Source: Bombus terrestris
Taxonomy: Eukaryota; Arthropoda; Insecta; Hymenoptera; Apidae
Assembly: GCF_910591885.1 (NCBI RefSeq)
Contig: NC_063277.1
Location: forward strand, 13,454,001 to 13,518,000
Direction: 5' to 3'
DNA: 64,000 bases
In this document: piece after piece, positions 10,419 through 24,900 of the stretch
How the letters are laid out: every line of letters begins with the position of its first letter
How positions within the stretch are numbered: position 1 is the first letter of the stretch
Notes under the pieces: generated by a model
Database searches by the model: none
Seen by the model: the letters and a program-made list of their open reading frames with translations, nothing else
Told to the model about the DNA's origin: nothing
Made by a program: the position numbers and the translations under genes

Positions 10419-12400
10419 ACCACCGATCAGCCTAATGGTAGACAACACACTGATATAAGTTAATTTATAAATTAAACTTTCAATGCTAGGACAGTGATAT
10501 TCAGTCTGTACCCTTTCCACAGTTTATAATGTGAAAAGGAGTAGCACTGTACTGAGGAGCTATAATGGTTTTTTTCGTGAAAAAAGATAAATATCTCACG
10601 GTAGCTTAAGCAGACTGCTTTTACACAATAACGTGTTTGTGTGTACTAGTACATTATCAACATAATTTAATTCATTTAAACTCTTGTACTTCATCAGAGC
10701 CGCTTGCTTTTTTGACGTGTCGGTAGTTAATAATCGTCATCCTAGATAGTGCTTCGAACATTTTCTTAATCGACAAATAATTTTTATGACAAATATTTTG
10801 TTTGTTACGAATATTTGTAATTTTAAGTAATTAAATTTTTTTTATATTTTGCATTCTGATAAAAAAGAATTTGAATGAAATACTAGTCGTATGCATGATC
10901 AGTGCTGCAATTGCATGATATATGGTGCACTTATATATATACTACATATGTATTTATCATCATGTATATATAAGTTGCAATACGCGATAAACTAATGTTG
11001 AAATCATGTAATTACGTATTGCGTAAATGCAGTCAAAGTAATAGTCAACTACAATTCGTTATCGATTTGAACTGGTTGCAAACGCGAGCAATAAAAATCT
11101 TATATATTTATGGATGCACTGGATTGAAACGTGGACCGATTTAGTATAAAAGGCAACTCGTATAATATGTACCTGCGAGCGTACTGTGAATGAACATAAG
11201 GAGAAAAATAATTTCAACGATGCAAAATTAGTAGTTAACGATATCTCATTTTTTATAAATATTTTAAGAAAACATTGCTCATGTATAATGGTTTTCCTTG
11301 ATTTAGAACGATCACTGCATAAATTAATATGTTGCATTTCCTATTGAAGTATTATTTATATATACTTGGAACTGAATATTTCATTTATATATACTCATAC
11401 AAAAACAAAAAAAAAAAAAAAGGAAAGAAAGAAATTTAGATAGATCGAATCATTTTCAGAAGCTTTGACAAAATTGAATTTGTATATATTAACTTAAAAT
11501 TTGGGATATGGATAGACAGAATGCTATTATACCTAATACTATGATATTTTTGTTAATAATTATTGTAATATTTTATTTATATAAAAACATCTAATAGCAT
11601 TATTATTTTTTTTATATTGATTTTTTTATGAACCATAATTTGTTCTTGCCATTTTTCCTCGTTATACATATTTCCTTATTTCGTAATCATTGTATAAGTC
11701 TCATTTTTAGCTGTATAATATTTTAATTAGGGTTTATATACATATAGGAAAAATAGGGACAAAGTGAAACACTTAAAGTTTAATGATACAAAAACCACAC
11801 AAATAACAGAAGCAGTTCTATTTTATTTTATATTGCATTATAAATCTTTTTTCTTATAAGATCTCTAATATAAAAGGTCTGTCGCCTTTGTAGTATTTTC
11901 TATAGTTTTTACTCTGCTTCGCTATCAGCTTCGTAGAAAGAAAATGAAGCTAGCTAAATATACTTTCACATAATTTGAACAATAACCTAAAATACTGATA
12001 ATTACTTGCTTATCTGGCTAGAAAAATGGTTATTTTGTTTATAAAACGTTAAAAACTCCGATAACGACTATGATTAATGTACTCAATGAACAGTCGGGCT
12101 GACAAGTGATAATAGCTGATCATAATTTATGACGTACTTGAACAATTAGTTATTGGCATATACAGAATATTTCACTTTGCCTCTATTTTTCCTATATATA
12201 CAATGCTTTGTATCATATCGTGAGGATGTGAGAGATAGCACTCATTGTATAATTTCTAATTAAGGTGCTTTGTGGCTGTAAAATTTCACGGTTATTAATG
12301 TTAGGGAATGCTCCGTCCCGTTTTTAAACTACTTAAATTTTATATGCTTTTTGAATACCATCTATCCTAGCTTTCGAAAAAAAAAAAATACACATTTACT
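10419..12400 (+). other. Probable Rab6 3' UTR and downstream AT-rich DNA
   Basis: Very AT-rich sequence after the Rab6 stop with no recognisable coding frame. Candidate AATAAA signals include 11090-11095; which one is used cannot be told from sequence. An A-rich run lies at 11407-11421. Confidence 0.4.
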
Positions 12401-15400
12401 GACTCAACTTCAATGGGACTAAATTTTCGATCGATATCCAGAGTCAAAAATCGTATAGACACTTGAGAAATTCTTCGTAAAACTTCTAAAATCTGATATA
12501 ATATAATAACTCAGCATACTGCCTAAACACAAGGAATCGTTCAAATCTATTAATACGATCTTTTTTAGGGTTTAGCAGTTTCTTAGAATTTACACGAATT
12601 TGTAAGATTGATACGAAAATTGATCGACATGCTGATCCTTTTTTTTTTAAATGAATTAATAGCTGAATATTAATGGCAATCGAATGGTTACTGTGATAAC
12701 GCCTTAACACACGAAAGCAGCTGTCGATTTGCAGAATCAATCACCGATGCAGAACGGCTCCGAATCGGAGGGAGAGAGCGGCTGCATTTGCTAGGGAGGT
12801 GGTTTATCAATGTGCAGCTAATAATGCTAACTCCTTGAGACATTCTGATACGAACCAAAAATCATCACGTACTATTAACAAGATGCTGGCTTCTTCTGAT
12901 GTCTACATCGTGGCCCATAAGTTAACGCGCGACGAAGGCACAAAACGTTTCATTGACACCGTTCTTACTACCGACTACTTCTGCCCCAATCAGTCTCATT
13001 TAAGTCGTTTAACTATAGCGTGATTAACTGAGCGTTTTGCTATGATTCATATTACTCCGAGAACAGCTTCGTACGGTTATAGTGCACGTTGTTATGTTGT
13101 TATACCCGCCAGACACTCTTCGACGAGAACTAGCGATCTTCTTTACACATTACGGTGTGAACCGCAAATAGACGTCGTTCAGAAAAGAAATAAAAAATTC
13201 CATCAAACGAATGACCGATGTAATAGCTACATCACGATGATAGGATGGCTCTTCCATGCTCGTTGGAATATCATTCAATGCGTAGTTAAGCGATCGAAGC
13301 AATATGCAAACAGCTTTTCTGTGAGATTGTACATATCACGATTCTTGATGTTGCGAATCGTTTAATAAATAAAAAGTACATCGATATTACTATTTTTACT
13401 TTTCCATAAAATTTCGTCGAGCTTAGCCGACTCGAGAAGTCGAGATGCCACCAATTTCTTCCGAACAACGTTCTTTGCTCATCCTATCATCGTTTCCTTG
13501 GATCGCGATTTTCGAGGTAAAATCTACTCAACACGCACAAGACACCGAGAAGCTTAGACGAGAGTCTTTTAGACAGAGGTATTCTAGACCTTAACGAAAA
13601 CGACTGAAAGTAAAACGTTTTATTAGTTTACAAGATAGTCGAGGAAATCAAATGATCGAACGGTCTGTTTCTGGATCATTTGCGAAAATTATTACTCACA
13701 CGTAGAACATGTTATTGGCAAGTTTGTTCGATGGTGGATTGTTCAAGGTTTATAATATTGTAATCATAATTAACCATCTTTATAGACATTTTTCAATATT
13801 TCTTGATAAATAAGCGAGCGACTCGATATGCGATCCGTTCATAAATTGAGAAAGAAGACGCACGTTGAAGAGAATAATTTGCGAAAAGAATGAAATGTGT
13901 TCAATCGTTCACTCGCCATTTTATATAATTATTAACTTGTGTAACTATTCAATTTTTGTCTTTCAGTATGTTATCTTTTGAACCAATGAAATTTGTTGAC
14001 TGTTTCAGCAGGTTACATGAAAGATCATAGATGAAAGAGAATCGGTATTTCAGTTTGAAAGGAAAATTAGAGTTGCGTCTTCTTTCTAACGAGATACACA
14101 CAAACACACGTGCACAAATAAGTGCATAAATGACTAAAACGTAGAAATCAGTATGAAAAAAAGTGTGTGCACTGTGCATCAATTCATGAACCTGTCTCGT
14201 GTGTCACGACGTGTGACGAGCGTCGAGCGACGAAATTGCTCGTGTTTTATCGAGGAGACTGAACGCTTTTGAGCACGCCGTTGTTTAATCAGAATCGAAT
14301 AAAACGAAACAAAATATACTCGAGCTATAATACTAATACTGTATTGTGCCAGGCATAACATGAAGCGCTTTGGAGGAAAAGATGTTGCGACAGCCTCGTT
14401 AATGAAGCGGCTGAACTCGGAAAATTCGCGGGTAAATTGGTTCGAGCGCGACATTCAGTGTTCTGTCAGCGATAATCGAGTGTGCCATGAAGGAAGTGGG
14501 CCAATTTTACATCTGCTAATTAGAATTTAGAAAAAACGAAACGGTAGACGCATCTGTGGAGAAAATGCAAGGATGAGAAAATTCCGCTTGTCACGTGACT
14601 GAAGTCGCGAACGAGCGTAGTTTCCTCTGGCGTCGTCGTTGAACATTGATGTGATAAGGCTTCTATTTGAAGAAAACGATGGAAAAAGGAACGAAACATG
14701 GAACAGAAATTAAGTGATATGTAATTCATTAATCCGCCGTGCTTATCGCGAGCTCTACGTGCACTAGCACCGTTTCTTCTCAACGTTAAACTGTCTCTCT
14801 AGCGCAGCCCCTTGTGTAATAACGTGTCGTGTAGCGTTGATTCGCACCGTCTTGTATTGCAGCGTACGAACATCCAGAAGTTCTGTGGTACGAATCCCAA
14901 AGAAAGTTTACGTTTTGGAGAGATCGAAGATACTTTATTACGTTCGATACTTTCTATTCGGGAAAAACATATTCTCGTTGAAGAATGTACTGTAAGCTAT
15001 GGATATGGAATAATCTAAAAAGCGCCTAAAAATGTCGGTTGGGGAAAGGACTCGTACCATTTGACTTCTTGTTGGTGCATGCCGAGCGTATATTTTTCTT
15101 TCATTCGGCCTCGTGTTCCGCGGAGAAGACACTCGGCTGCAGACTCCTCGACCGAAAATACGGCCGTAGCTCGACGTAGGGTAGATTCCCTTAGATATTT
15201 CCGTACGAGGGGAATAACTTTGCTATACTCGTTTTAATCTTTATCGCCTAGTTCGCGATGTTCATGCCTAAGGAGAAAGAGGACGCGTCAACGCTCGTCA
15301 GGGGCGCACTTCCGATGTAACTAAAGGAAGTCCTCTCGATCTCCACGCGGCTGCAGCGATTGTCTCCTCCACGCTGGCGAAGCGAACGAATGTAGAGATA

Positions 15401-18400
15401 CGTCGATCTAGTCGGAACGATCTATCATTGGAAAGAACGCGATCGATGGATCGTTCAAAAATCCACGGTGCTTGTTTCGTTGGGGCACAGTGAGGTCTTT
15501 TCGGTTACGGTTCCATCCTTTCGCCACGAGAGTATTGCCGATTAAATAAAAAATATTGTCACGAATTTCGTCGAAGCGTTACGTTATTGTATCGAGTCAC
15601 TCAAGCGTGATTTGACAATTACGATAATTGGTGATTGCGTGAAACACATCTATGAAAGTATTGACAAATGTTTGTGTAAGGGATGGAATACGTTTATTAG
15701 AATTATTTAGTAAGACGAAAAAGGTATCCAGATTTCATAAGATCTTATATTTTCTTTTATCAAGCTTGCATTTTATTTAAGAGATAGTCCTAAATATTCG
15801 TTTGTAGGGTCTTGAGTAAATATATTCGTTCCTTTAGACACACGGAATTACGTTGTATTATTTTAAATAATATTAGTATGAGAAAGGAAACATTCGGTTT
15901 TGTAACGTGGTTGCTCTTCGTAGCGAAAGGGTTAACGGAGATTTGATAATCTAGTAGTAATAATGATTTGTAGCGTTTCGGAGGATTCTTGTGAATGTAA
16001 TTTGCAAGGCAGCCGCGTTATGTGGTAATGTTATTGTAGCCGATGTTTCTTAGTTAAATAGAGGTATTCGCTGTATCGTCTTTTTGCAATTAAATTGTCA
16101 ATCTTAACGTAGCAGTAGGGTGCGATATTCATTAATTGTAAAGTTAACCCTTCCAGTCATCGAGGCTGTAGAATTCTTGTGATGGATCTTTTTGTAAAAC
16201 ATTATGAATCCAACATTATGAATTCGTAATATAGTCTTCGACGTAGGAAGCGAAATGAAATTTGTGGGAATGTCCTTTCTGTATATTAGATTTTCTGTCT
16301 CTATATGATATAATTTGGTACTTATAGTAGAATGTTTCCTTGATTCCTATTATTCTTCGTTCGAAAGGAAATGAAAATCCGAGACTCGAAGGGTTAAATG
16401 TTTCAAGGCTTTAAGTTTCTCCGACATATTTAATATAAAATAGAAACTAATGTACGCTTTTGTTTAACGTGATAAAACGAGATCTTGCAGAAATATAATT
16501 GAAAATAAACACCAGAGATTCTTGATTCATTCGAGATCGATGTAAGGGAAATTGATCGACGACCGACAACAAGCTCCTTCGCGTTTGTACCTGCATCGTT
16601 CTACATACGCGCCTGAACATCCCGATCAGACCGGAAGACTAAAAATGCATTTATGGCTCACGTCATCTATAAGCAATGTACACATATTACATTATTATAA
16701 CTATCGCGATTGGATTCGTTGAGGAGGCGAAAGAAATGGATACCGAGGACAAGTTCGGGATCTTTTATCGTTTCCCTCATTTGCTATAGCGCAATATCGA
16801 AGTACGTAAATAACGAGTAGTAAATCATGATATTTCTTATTTAGCTTCGAAGCTACGCGTAGCTGTAGCAATTGCATATACACACACACACGTACAAACA
16901 CACCGATTGTATCGTATTTAATATTAGGGGACACGTGTCGTCGTTTCTTCGATTTACGCGTTTGTCCGTGCTACAACGAACCGAGATCAGAGGAGAACTG
17001 CGATAAAGAAGGATGCGTTTGTTTTATACAGTTTAATCGGTCGTACCGAAGATTATGTTTCTTCTGTGAATAAAACACTGTAGCACGCTTCGCTTAAGAA
17101 TTCGATACACCCGTTTGTGTTCGATTGGATATGAGTAAAATATGTGTTCTACTCTCTATTGACTAATTTCAACCTCCTCGACTCATAGTTCCTTCGAAGC
17201 CACAATCATTTTACCCTAACAATCGAAGACCGAATGTGACTTTAGGCAACGAATGCGTAACGCTGGTTAGAAAGCAACGATCCGAATTAAGGAGATGATT
17301 CCTCCGATTATTTTTCATTTTATCGTATTAGGTGGAAAGATTTCCAAGTTCACACTAGCGATCCGGTTTCCGGGATTGAACGCAATAAATCAATGACATA
17401 CTCACGTTGACTGAGACACTATAATTCGATTAGCGTAGCAAGGTGATTTAATCACAGGTAACAGCACTGCAATCAAGCAATCCTATCAGAGTATATTCGC
17501 GTTATCTTCTCAGCCCGATTAGGAGTTCCTCGAAAACAGACGTTCCGTATCCATAACGCATTCGACTGTAATCCGTCACACTGGATCACGATAGACCTTT
17601 CCGGAGACTGGGTAGCCTGTTTAATGCAATTACGATGATGCCGTAGGTTGATTGAACCGCTAGTGTAAACGAATACTACAGCGATACTTGTAGTTAGGCC
17701 ACGGTATACTTCGAAGAGAATGTTTGTTAGCCCGCATTCGGTTGTTCGCAGGGTATAAACATGGATACGGTGACGATGTACATCCGGTCGGAGGGATTGG
17801 AATGGCGATATCGAAGATGAGTTTGAGTTCCTTGAGAAGTTTCGAGGTTCGATTTGTGAAAGAGTTCTCCAACAATCGGAACTTTGAGAATAAAAGTGAA
17901 GCCAGTTGATGAGGTTTCGACTCAATAGGGGCAACTAACGGGAAAGTTTTGTAAAAATGTGAGGAGCGAACGCCTATTGTTTAATTCCTCTCTCTCTCTC
18001 TCTCTTTCGTTTTTTTTTTACACACTTGTTTCTCGTTTTTTCCCATCAAATTTAATTTCAATCAGAATAAGAGTATAATTAGCCAAAGCCTGCGAACAAC
18101 CTTTCGTTTCGCCGAGGAACTTTTTCCGCCAACGTGAACGCGTTGGTGAGTCGAGTGGAGAGCGAATAATTGGGTAAGTCTGGCAAATATTGCCGCTAAT
18201 TAAAAACGAAGTTATAAGAAACGTCGAGAAAAAAAAATGCGTTTTAATTTGCTGGAGTGCAACTTGATTAATTTGAGCATTTCAAATGGGAAGTTGGCAA
18301 GAGTCGGTTAGAGATTGAATTGTACAAACCGAATGAAAATTCGGATTGCGAGAGCTTCGAGTTTAACGGCGAATCACTGTATAAAAATCATTTGTCGAAA

Positions 18401-19640
18401 AAAAAGGCTATAATAAAATTTACGTAATCCACGTTGATTGGGATAAAAAGCTGGTTTTTGATAGAAACGGCCACCCGAATTAGTAGGATCTATGTTGATA
18501 AAGCTTTATCATTTCGAGAACAGTTCATGAGGATAAAGAGATAAAAAAAATATTAATTTAAATTAATGGGAATATTGAAATCAACGAAGATTTATTGTAT
18601 TATGCAGTTTAATAAATTTAGTTGAAAGTATGAATTGATACCAAAATAATCTTGGCAAAGAGGCACTTAAATTCTATGGAAATCCAAATGAATGTGTTTC
18701 ATCGAAGCATAGGAAGATTATTTACAAGAGAAAAATTCACACTAATCCTCTTTGCAGACTTATCAATTCGTTTCCGCTTAATCAGTACATTCAGTTTATG
18801 CAATTTATATTTAATGAAGTACGAACGATCAAGATCGCATATCTAAGATCAGTGCAGCGCTCGTTTGCTGTTGCGATAATGAAAACCGAAGGCAATCTTT
18901 CTTTGTACCGTGTTCCTTCGAAAGGCACGCCCTTGTCACGGTTCGAAACGAACTTGCGAGATTTTCGCAAGCTTGTTATAAATGTATCCCAATCTACACA
19001 ATTCAATTAGTGGAGCTTGAAACGAACAAACGAATAAAAATTTGTATTTATGAGTCGTTCATGCCCGATTCATTTCATGAAAATGTTCGAGATTAAAATG
19101 TTTTTGAGGTTACTCGATAATGGCCCCACTCTGTCGTATCTGTGATTTTTCATTGGGGGAAAAATTCGTCGATTCGTGTTTGTTTAATTGATTGAGAATT
19201 TTGTATGGATATTCGAGATTGATCATTAGCGTGCAGCGCAAATGCTTTTTCATTTATTTATTCGTTTACGCGACAGGGATTTTTTAAAGAGCTTTTCGTC
19301 CAAATATTCCTCATCGTCCCTTCGATGCACGCTTTCATTATTCGAATTTTCGTTTCATAAATAGAAGTACTGATGGACTGTGCATCCCTATCGAAATATT
19401 TTTTTTTTTTAAATATTTATTTTTTTTCTGATCACTCTTATGGATAGCTTTTCAATAAATATTGCTCCGATTTGTTATTCTCTATGTGTCTGTTTTTAAT
19501 CAATCGTCAGATATGCATTTTTTGCGAAGATAAATGATTTTTTGGGGTTCGTAGTAAAAGGTTTCTCGTATTTACCGTAGCAATTAATAGCAGGCAAATA
19601 ATTTCGTTAAAGGAAAACATGAAGTGTACCGTGGCTAATT
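12401..19640. other. Intergenic region between Rab6 and neuroligin, nothing recognised
   Basis: More CpG-rich than the preceding 2 kb. Short overlapping open frames on both strands (for example 13042-13365 plus, 14179-14454 minus, 17473-17934 minus) carry no family motif and look like chance. There is a CT microsatellite at 17988-18006. I see no RNA gene or transposon here. Confidence 0.45.
17988..18006. repeat. CT dinucleotide microsatellite
   Basis: About nine CT units followed by T-rich sequence, in intergenic DNA. Confidence 0.9.
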
Positions 19641-19656
19641 GTAATTGTTTACACAG

Positions 19657-20275
19657 TTTATTGTAATGTCAATTATATACAAATTTAAAATTACGTCCAG
19701 TGCTTCTACGCTGACACACCATCTTGTTACTCGACACAAGTGCAATTACAATCGGTTTCCTCGTTTCTTCGTCGTTTCATACACCACAAAATTCTTGCCA
19801 CAAACGACTTGACAAACCACTACGTTAAATTAATTATTATTTACAGTCTAAACCTTTTCTGTTTTCTTACAGTACGTCCACGCTTCGTTAGAATGTTTGA
19901 CGTAGCCACGATCTAAAAAAAAAAATTGGACCAAAAATTACTCGTTTCCCGATTTTTCTTTTTCGAATCGCGACTGTACATACGATCGACGATTTTTCGT
20001 TTTGAGGCGATCACTATTGTAGCATTATCGACACTTTGTATTGACTCGCATCCCAAGTTAAAAGTATCGCTTTCAACCGTTTGGCAGTATGCTGTTGTAT
20101 AGTTTTGACGATAAATCATCTATCATAAGACGATCTCGTTTCTTCCTGTTTTTTACATTTGTAAAAAAAGAACCCTCTTATGACGCCGTTCTATTCGAGA
20201 TCTCAATTGCATCGTGTTATCGGTGGCCGTTTCTTTTTATGTTTGTTTGTTCCTTTTGTTTTGTAACTTTTTATT
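19657..20275 (-). terminator. Candidate neuroligin polyadenylation signals
   Basis: On the minus strand AATAAA occurs at 20270-20275 and again at 19657-19662, about 1.1 and 1.7 kb beyond the neuroligin stop. Either could end the 3' UTR. The sites are seen; their use is inferred. Confidence 0.35.
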
Positions 20276-21389
20276 GAGCATCTAGGCCGATCGACACTAC
20301 TTCCAGCTTTTTGAATTTCACCAGATGAGCTCGTTCACCGTGGCAGTGACAGAGCGTGGATAATCGAACGATCGATTCCGAGGCTCTGTTTCTTTCTCTC
20401 GTGGCACAGTGGAAAGTACTTCAACTAATTTAATTTAAGAAAAGAATGGAAGTTTCATAGTCTGCTGGAAATGTCGTCGATGATGCAAATGGATCTTATT
20501 CGAAATTCTAATTCTACGAAGAAAGAATCGAACGCACGAGTCACTGAATCGCAAATCTGGCCGAGAATCTACCATTTGTCGAAAGAATAGATGTATAAAT
20601 AAGCCAGTTTGACTCGTACGTGCATTCTTTCTGCCTGATATCGAAGTGAACGTTGTTTAGAAACAGAATGCTTACCTCCTCGCGATTTTCATTAGATACT
20701 TTTAGTTTTTGTTCGACAGAATTCTTCGATAATGTTCAATTCCTCGATCAGAAAGAAGAAAAAATTCTTTGGACCGTGAAGAGTTACAAAAGATGTTCGT
20801 TCGAGAAATAATCTTTCTGGGAGAACGATTGAGCCATCGTCGAGAAACGGTTGCAATGTTTCCTCGAGGATCAAAGATTCTACTTAGACATCGTTAATTA
20901 TATATCGAAGACTATACGATTTTTCGGCAGTTGGTCGCAAGGTTTTCTTCTTTCTCTTTGTTTTACCGGAGTAAGTAGAAAAGGACAAGGAGCCAGACTC
21001 ACGAGATTTTACGTTCGTGAGCGACTTCATCGAAGGGATTTGGATAAGTTTGTTAGCAACAAGCACCGTCGAACCTTCGTTCTTTGCATTGTCGTGAATT
21101 AACATTACTTCTGTCAATTATAAAGAAATGATCGACGTTTTAACATCATTTGACAGATCTCGTACATGGAGAAACCTAGTGTTGCAATAAATTCGATGCA
21201 CCTATCTTCCTCAGTTTCTCCATAACTGTCAACAGATTCACGACAAGGTTTCAGAACATTTCCTTAAAACGCTAACAGTCCTTTTCCATTCTGTGCTTTC
21301 AAATGCACGAGCGTACGGTGCAAATTAAACTTTACGTGACTATCAATCGTTCGTAGTTGTTCGGCTACATTCACAAGGTGCTCGTGGAG

Positions 21390-21965
21390 TCAGACTCTCA
21401 GCTCATCCATTACCTGTTGCTGATGATTGTGACCCTTCTTCAGCGTCCCGGTGCCAGTCATCGCCATACTTTCCTGTTGAAGTTGATTAGGACTGATGAT
21501 AAGATTTTGTCCTGGCTTTCCCGGTTTTGTGTTTTTCGGCGGTGGAGGTGGCATCGGTACGTGACAACTATTGTTCTGCAAATCTGCAAACTCTGGTGGC
21601 GGAATATGTTGAATATGGTGTCTTTCGACACTCTTTGTGTCCAGATCTCCGCAAATGTTATTAGGCATTTGTCCATTTTCCTGACGTTTTTTTGAGCAAT
21701 TATGTTGGTTGCTCTTATCGCGCTGATAATATACACCCGCGAAAATTAGAACATTAAGGATCAATAGGCTACAGCCAATCGCTATGGTTACGCTGAGGGC
21801 GGTGGAGTAAGCCGCGAACCCATCTTCCGGTTGGATGGTTGAATCTTCGAAGGCTAACTCGCTTGGTATCATTGTCGTGACGTTTTGCATCCTCTCCGCG
21901 AGTGTCACCTCCACCGTAGTTATCCGCGTCGTCGTTGGTATTCTCTGGATGAACCTGGGTGGCAC
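21390..21965 (-). CDS. Nlg: Neuroligin terminal exon: stalk, membrane span, tail
   Basis: Acceptor TTTATTATAG, 139 bases after the preceding exon. Encodes a Thr-rich stalk (IPTTTRITTVEVTLAERMQN), the membrane segment ALSVTIAIGCSLLILNVLIF, and a basic stop-transfer (YYQRDK). The cytoplasmic tail has HIPPPEFADLQ, a six-proline run and a C-terminal MDELRV. Stop TGA is at 21390-21392. Confidence 0.97.
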   Translation of the reverse strand: MPPRFIQRIPTTTRITTVEVTLAERMQNVTTMIPSELAFEDSTIQPEDGFAAYSTALSVTIAIGCSLLILNVLIFAGVYYQRDKSNQHNCSKKRQENGQMPNNICGDLDTKSVERHHIQHIPPPEFADLQNNSCHVPMPPPPPKNTKPGKPGQNLIISPNQLQQESMAMTGTGTLKKGHNHQQQVMDELRV

Positions 21966-24900
21966 CTATAATAAATAAATATGTATAGAAAATGCTGTGT
22001 ACAGTTGGAGGTTGCTTCAAAGTAGAGGAAGGCTCGTCTGTTTTTAAAAACTTGCAGAAATTTATTCAGGGTCAACGTCCAACTAGAAATAGAGTTGAAC
22101 GTACCTGTTCAGTGTCAAGCAGATGGTGCGATCTAGGAATATCGTCGGAGCCAGGCTTATGGAGGTCAGGCACAAGGTTCAACCAAAACGACAGTCTGTG
22201 CGCCCTGTAGTGGTTCTTCAGTTTCGACTTGATCTCTGGAAGCATGGATAAAGTCTCAGCGGGGTCAACGAAAGCGAAGGAAAAGGGTGCTATTGGTAAG
22301 CGCAGACAGAGAAGGAGAACGTCACTTTTTAGAGAAAACGAGCGAGCAACTGCGTACAACCTACTCGCGCGGTAACCTCAAAAAGCCGCCTTTTCAGCGG
22401 AACCTTTCCATATTAACAGCAGGGTAATTAATTATTGTCGCGTGGTAATCTCATAGAGAAGGCTGCTTCGTTAGTCAGTACGCCTCAAAGCTCCAGCACT
22501 CGGCGACGGCAATAGGACGAGAGAGTTAGACATCAATCCCTTAGGTTGACTATGCGCCGGCTTTTCTACTTGCGTCTGCGCTATGGCACTATTCGAGCCA
22601 GACTGCGCCCTACCGAGCGAATTTTCCTGCGCCAACGATGTGTTCTGCTCGGCCTGACGATTTTCTATCCCTTTTTGCCTCTCTCGTTTTAGTGGAACGC
22701 GTTCAAGAGAGATCAGAGTCAAAGACTAATGCGACACGCGGAAGCTTCTCGTCGACTTTCGTAAAGTCACGATGAAATGTTACAAGTTGATTTTGATCAA
22801 AAATAGAGTCCAACAAAGCAACGAATTTTCCATACATCCAATAAAGAGCAGCTAGGTGTATTTGAAGTTGCATTTTTATTTCACGTTCCTTTCATCTCCC
22901 TCCGTTTTTTATTTATTTATTTTTTTTCGAAAACGATGGACAGAAGCAAAGAAACGGTACAAATCGGAGCCAGTTGAGGGGTGAGTTCATTCTCACAATG
23001 GCGTTCTATTTCAAAGTCGTAACGCGATCCGAAGATAGGAACGTTAAACAGTAAAGTGAGTCCTGTCCGTTCCTGACAAACTCTTCTTCTCGTTTCACGA
23101 TGAAGACGAGAATTATGCAAATAAATTTTCTCTGATCCTCTTAGTTACACGTACGAGATGCGTGGCAGCCCTGCGAGATTACGTTCATTATACACGCTTC
23201 ACAGAATAATCGGATTAAATAATAGTTTCTCGGTTCCATCTCGAAACGAGACGCAGGGATTTCCTCGAATACAGGGAACAACATACTCCAAAACGTTTTT
23301 TTCCATTTGTTTCAGTTTTCTGAGAATCTCCTTAACGAATAACCTTTGCTCCGTCTCTAAGCGATTAATGCCTCGTAAGTTTCGAGGTTCGTGCTGACGT
23401 AGAATTGTGAAAACTGAGGCTAATTGGAAACTCTAGCGTGCTGAGATTACGAGGGGAATTAGAATCCGTGGGAATCGAACACTTTCCGAAACACCGGTTC
23501 GTGCAACGCGGATTTTCTCGCAATTTCGAACCATCTTGTCGCGATAACTCGGCTCCTTGATGGTTAAACGCGATGGAAAATTCAAACTACCAGATTCGTG
23601 GTATTGGAAATCGTGGTTACACTCATGTATAAATGGTACTGGAACTTAAATGGAACTTTTTCTAATTAAAATAAAAACCCTTCTACTTTTGTTAGAAATA
23701 CTTTACGACTGACGATCGACTGAAAAGTTTAGGCAAACTCAATTTCAGCCTCACCTATGCTCAGGTACTTCTTGTGCACCGTTTCGTAAGCGATCCAATC
23801 GATGTTCTTCAACTTTGTTCTCTCTGGTCTCAACGGTCCAACGTCCGGTGTTCCCTCGTTCGGATTTCTGTCAGCGTATACACAGGACGATCGTTAATTT
23901 CTCGTTTAGACAATCGGTATAGCCGGGGCTAGTGCTGCGAAATTATTATTTCACGACTTACCCGGTGCGTGCGAAGTTCGTCAGATAGAGTATCACGCTC
24001 TCGGACAGGGTGATCTCTGGCCTTGTGTAGTTCTTGGGCCAATGGGATAAACCACCCACCAAGGGTGCTCCGAAAAAATATGGTAGGTCCTCGCCGTGGA
24101 TGCAGCCTGGTCTCTGCGAATAAAATATTCGTGAAAACCCCTTTTTTTCTGTTTAAAAAAAGATCGTTCTCCTGCCACAATTCGGTATGAATCGACCAAG
24201 GAAAATTAAAGATTCCTTTTTTTGGTTTATAGAATAAACAAGTCACGCTCGCAATGCAAGTCTGTCCCAAAGTATTGATGGCATTTTAACGACGTGGGAT
24301 GTCGGCCGTATTTTAAATGGAGAAAGGATTTTCTAGCTATTGAGAGGAGGAAAGAACGGAATGAGCACGCCATTATATGTGCTCGACTATCCCGGTTTCG
24401 AGATTACTCTGACCTCTTAGTTGTTCGACTTGACCATGGAGAAAGCAATTGCTGCCCTTTGGAAACCTTTCGTTCCCTCTTTGAACGATCATTCGTTCCG
24501 GAGGAAAAGAGACGTCTTCTATTTTCCATCTCTTTGTTTTCCACAAAAATCGATAATTCGCAATCTTCTATTTACCCATCGACTATGGTTCGTTGGAAAA
24601 TTGTTTTCGACTTTGTTCGCTGCTATTTTATAAGATTCGCGCAATTTTATAATTAGAAATAGCCTTTTTACTGGATAAATTTTGTTACTTTTTGACACAG
24701 AAAGTATCAGTAGACGAGTATTTTGCAAGACGTTACAAAGAGATACGAGATGTAATATGCATTTAATTTTACTCTAACGGAGAATATGAGGTGGCATGTT
24801 GAAAAACACACGGAAACAAGACTATCGTCATAAAGTAGAAACATGGTGCACGCGATAAATCCTTCACTGCTTCCAGACTTAATTCTGCATAGGTCGTTTG

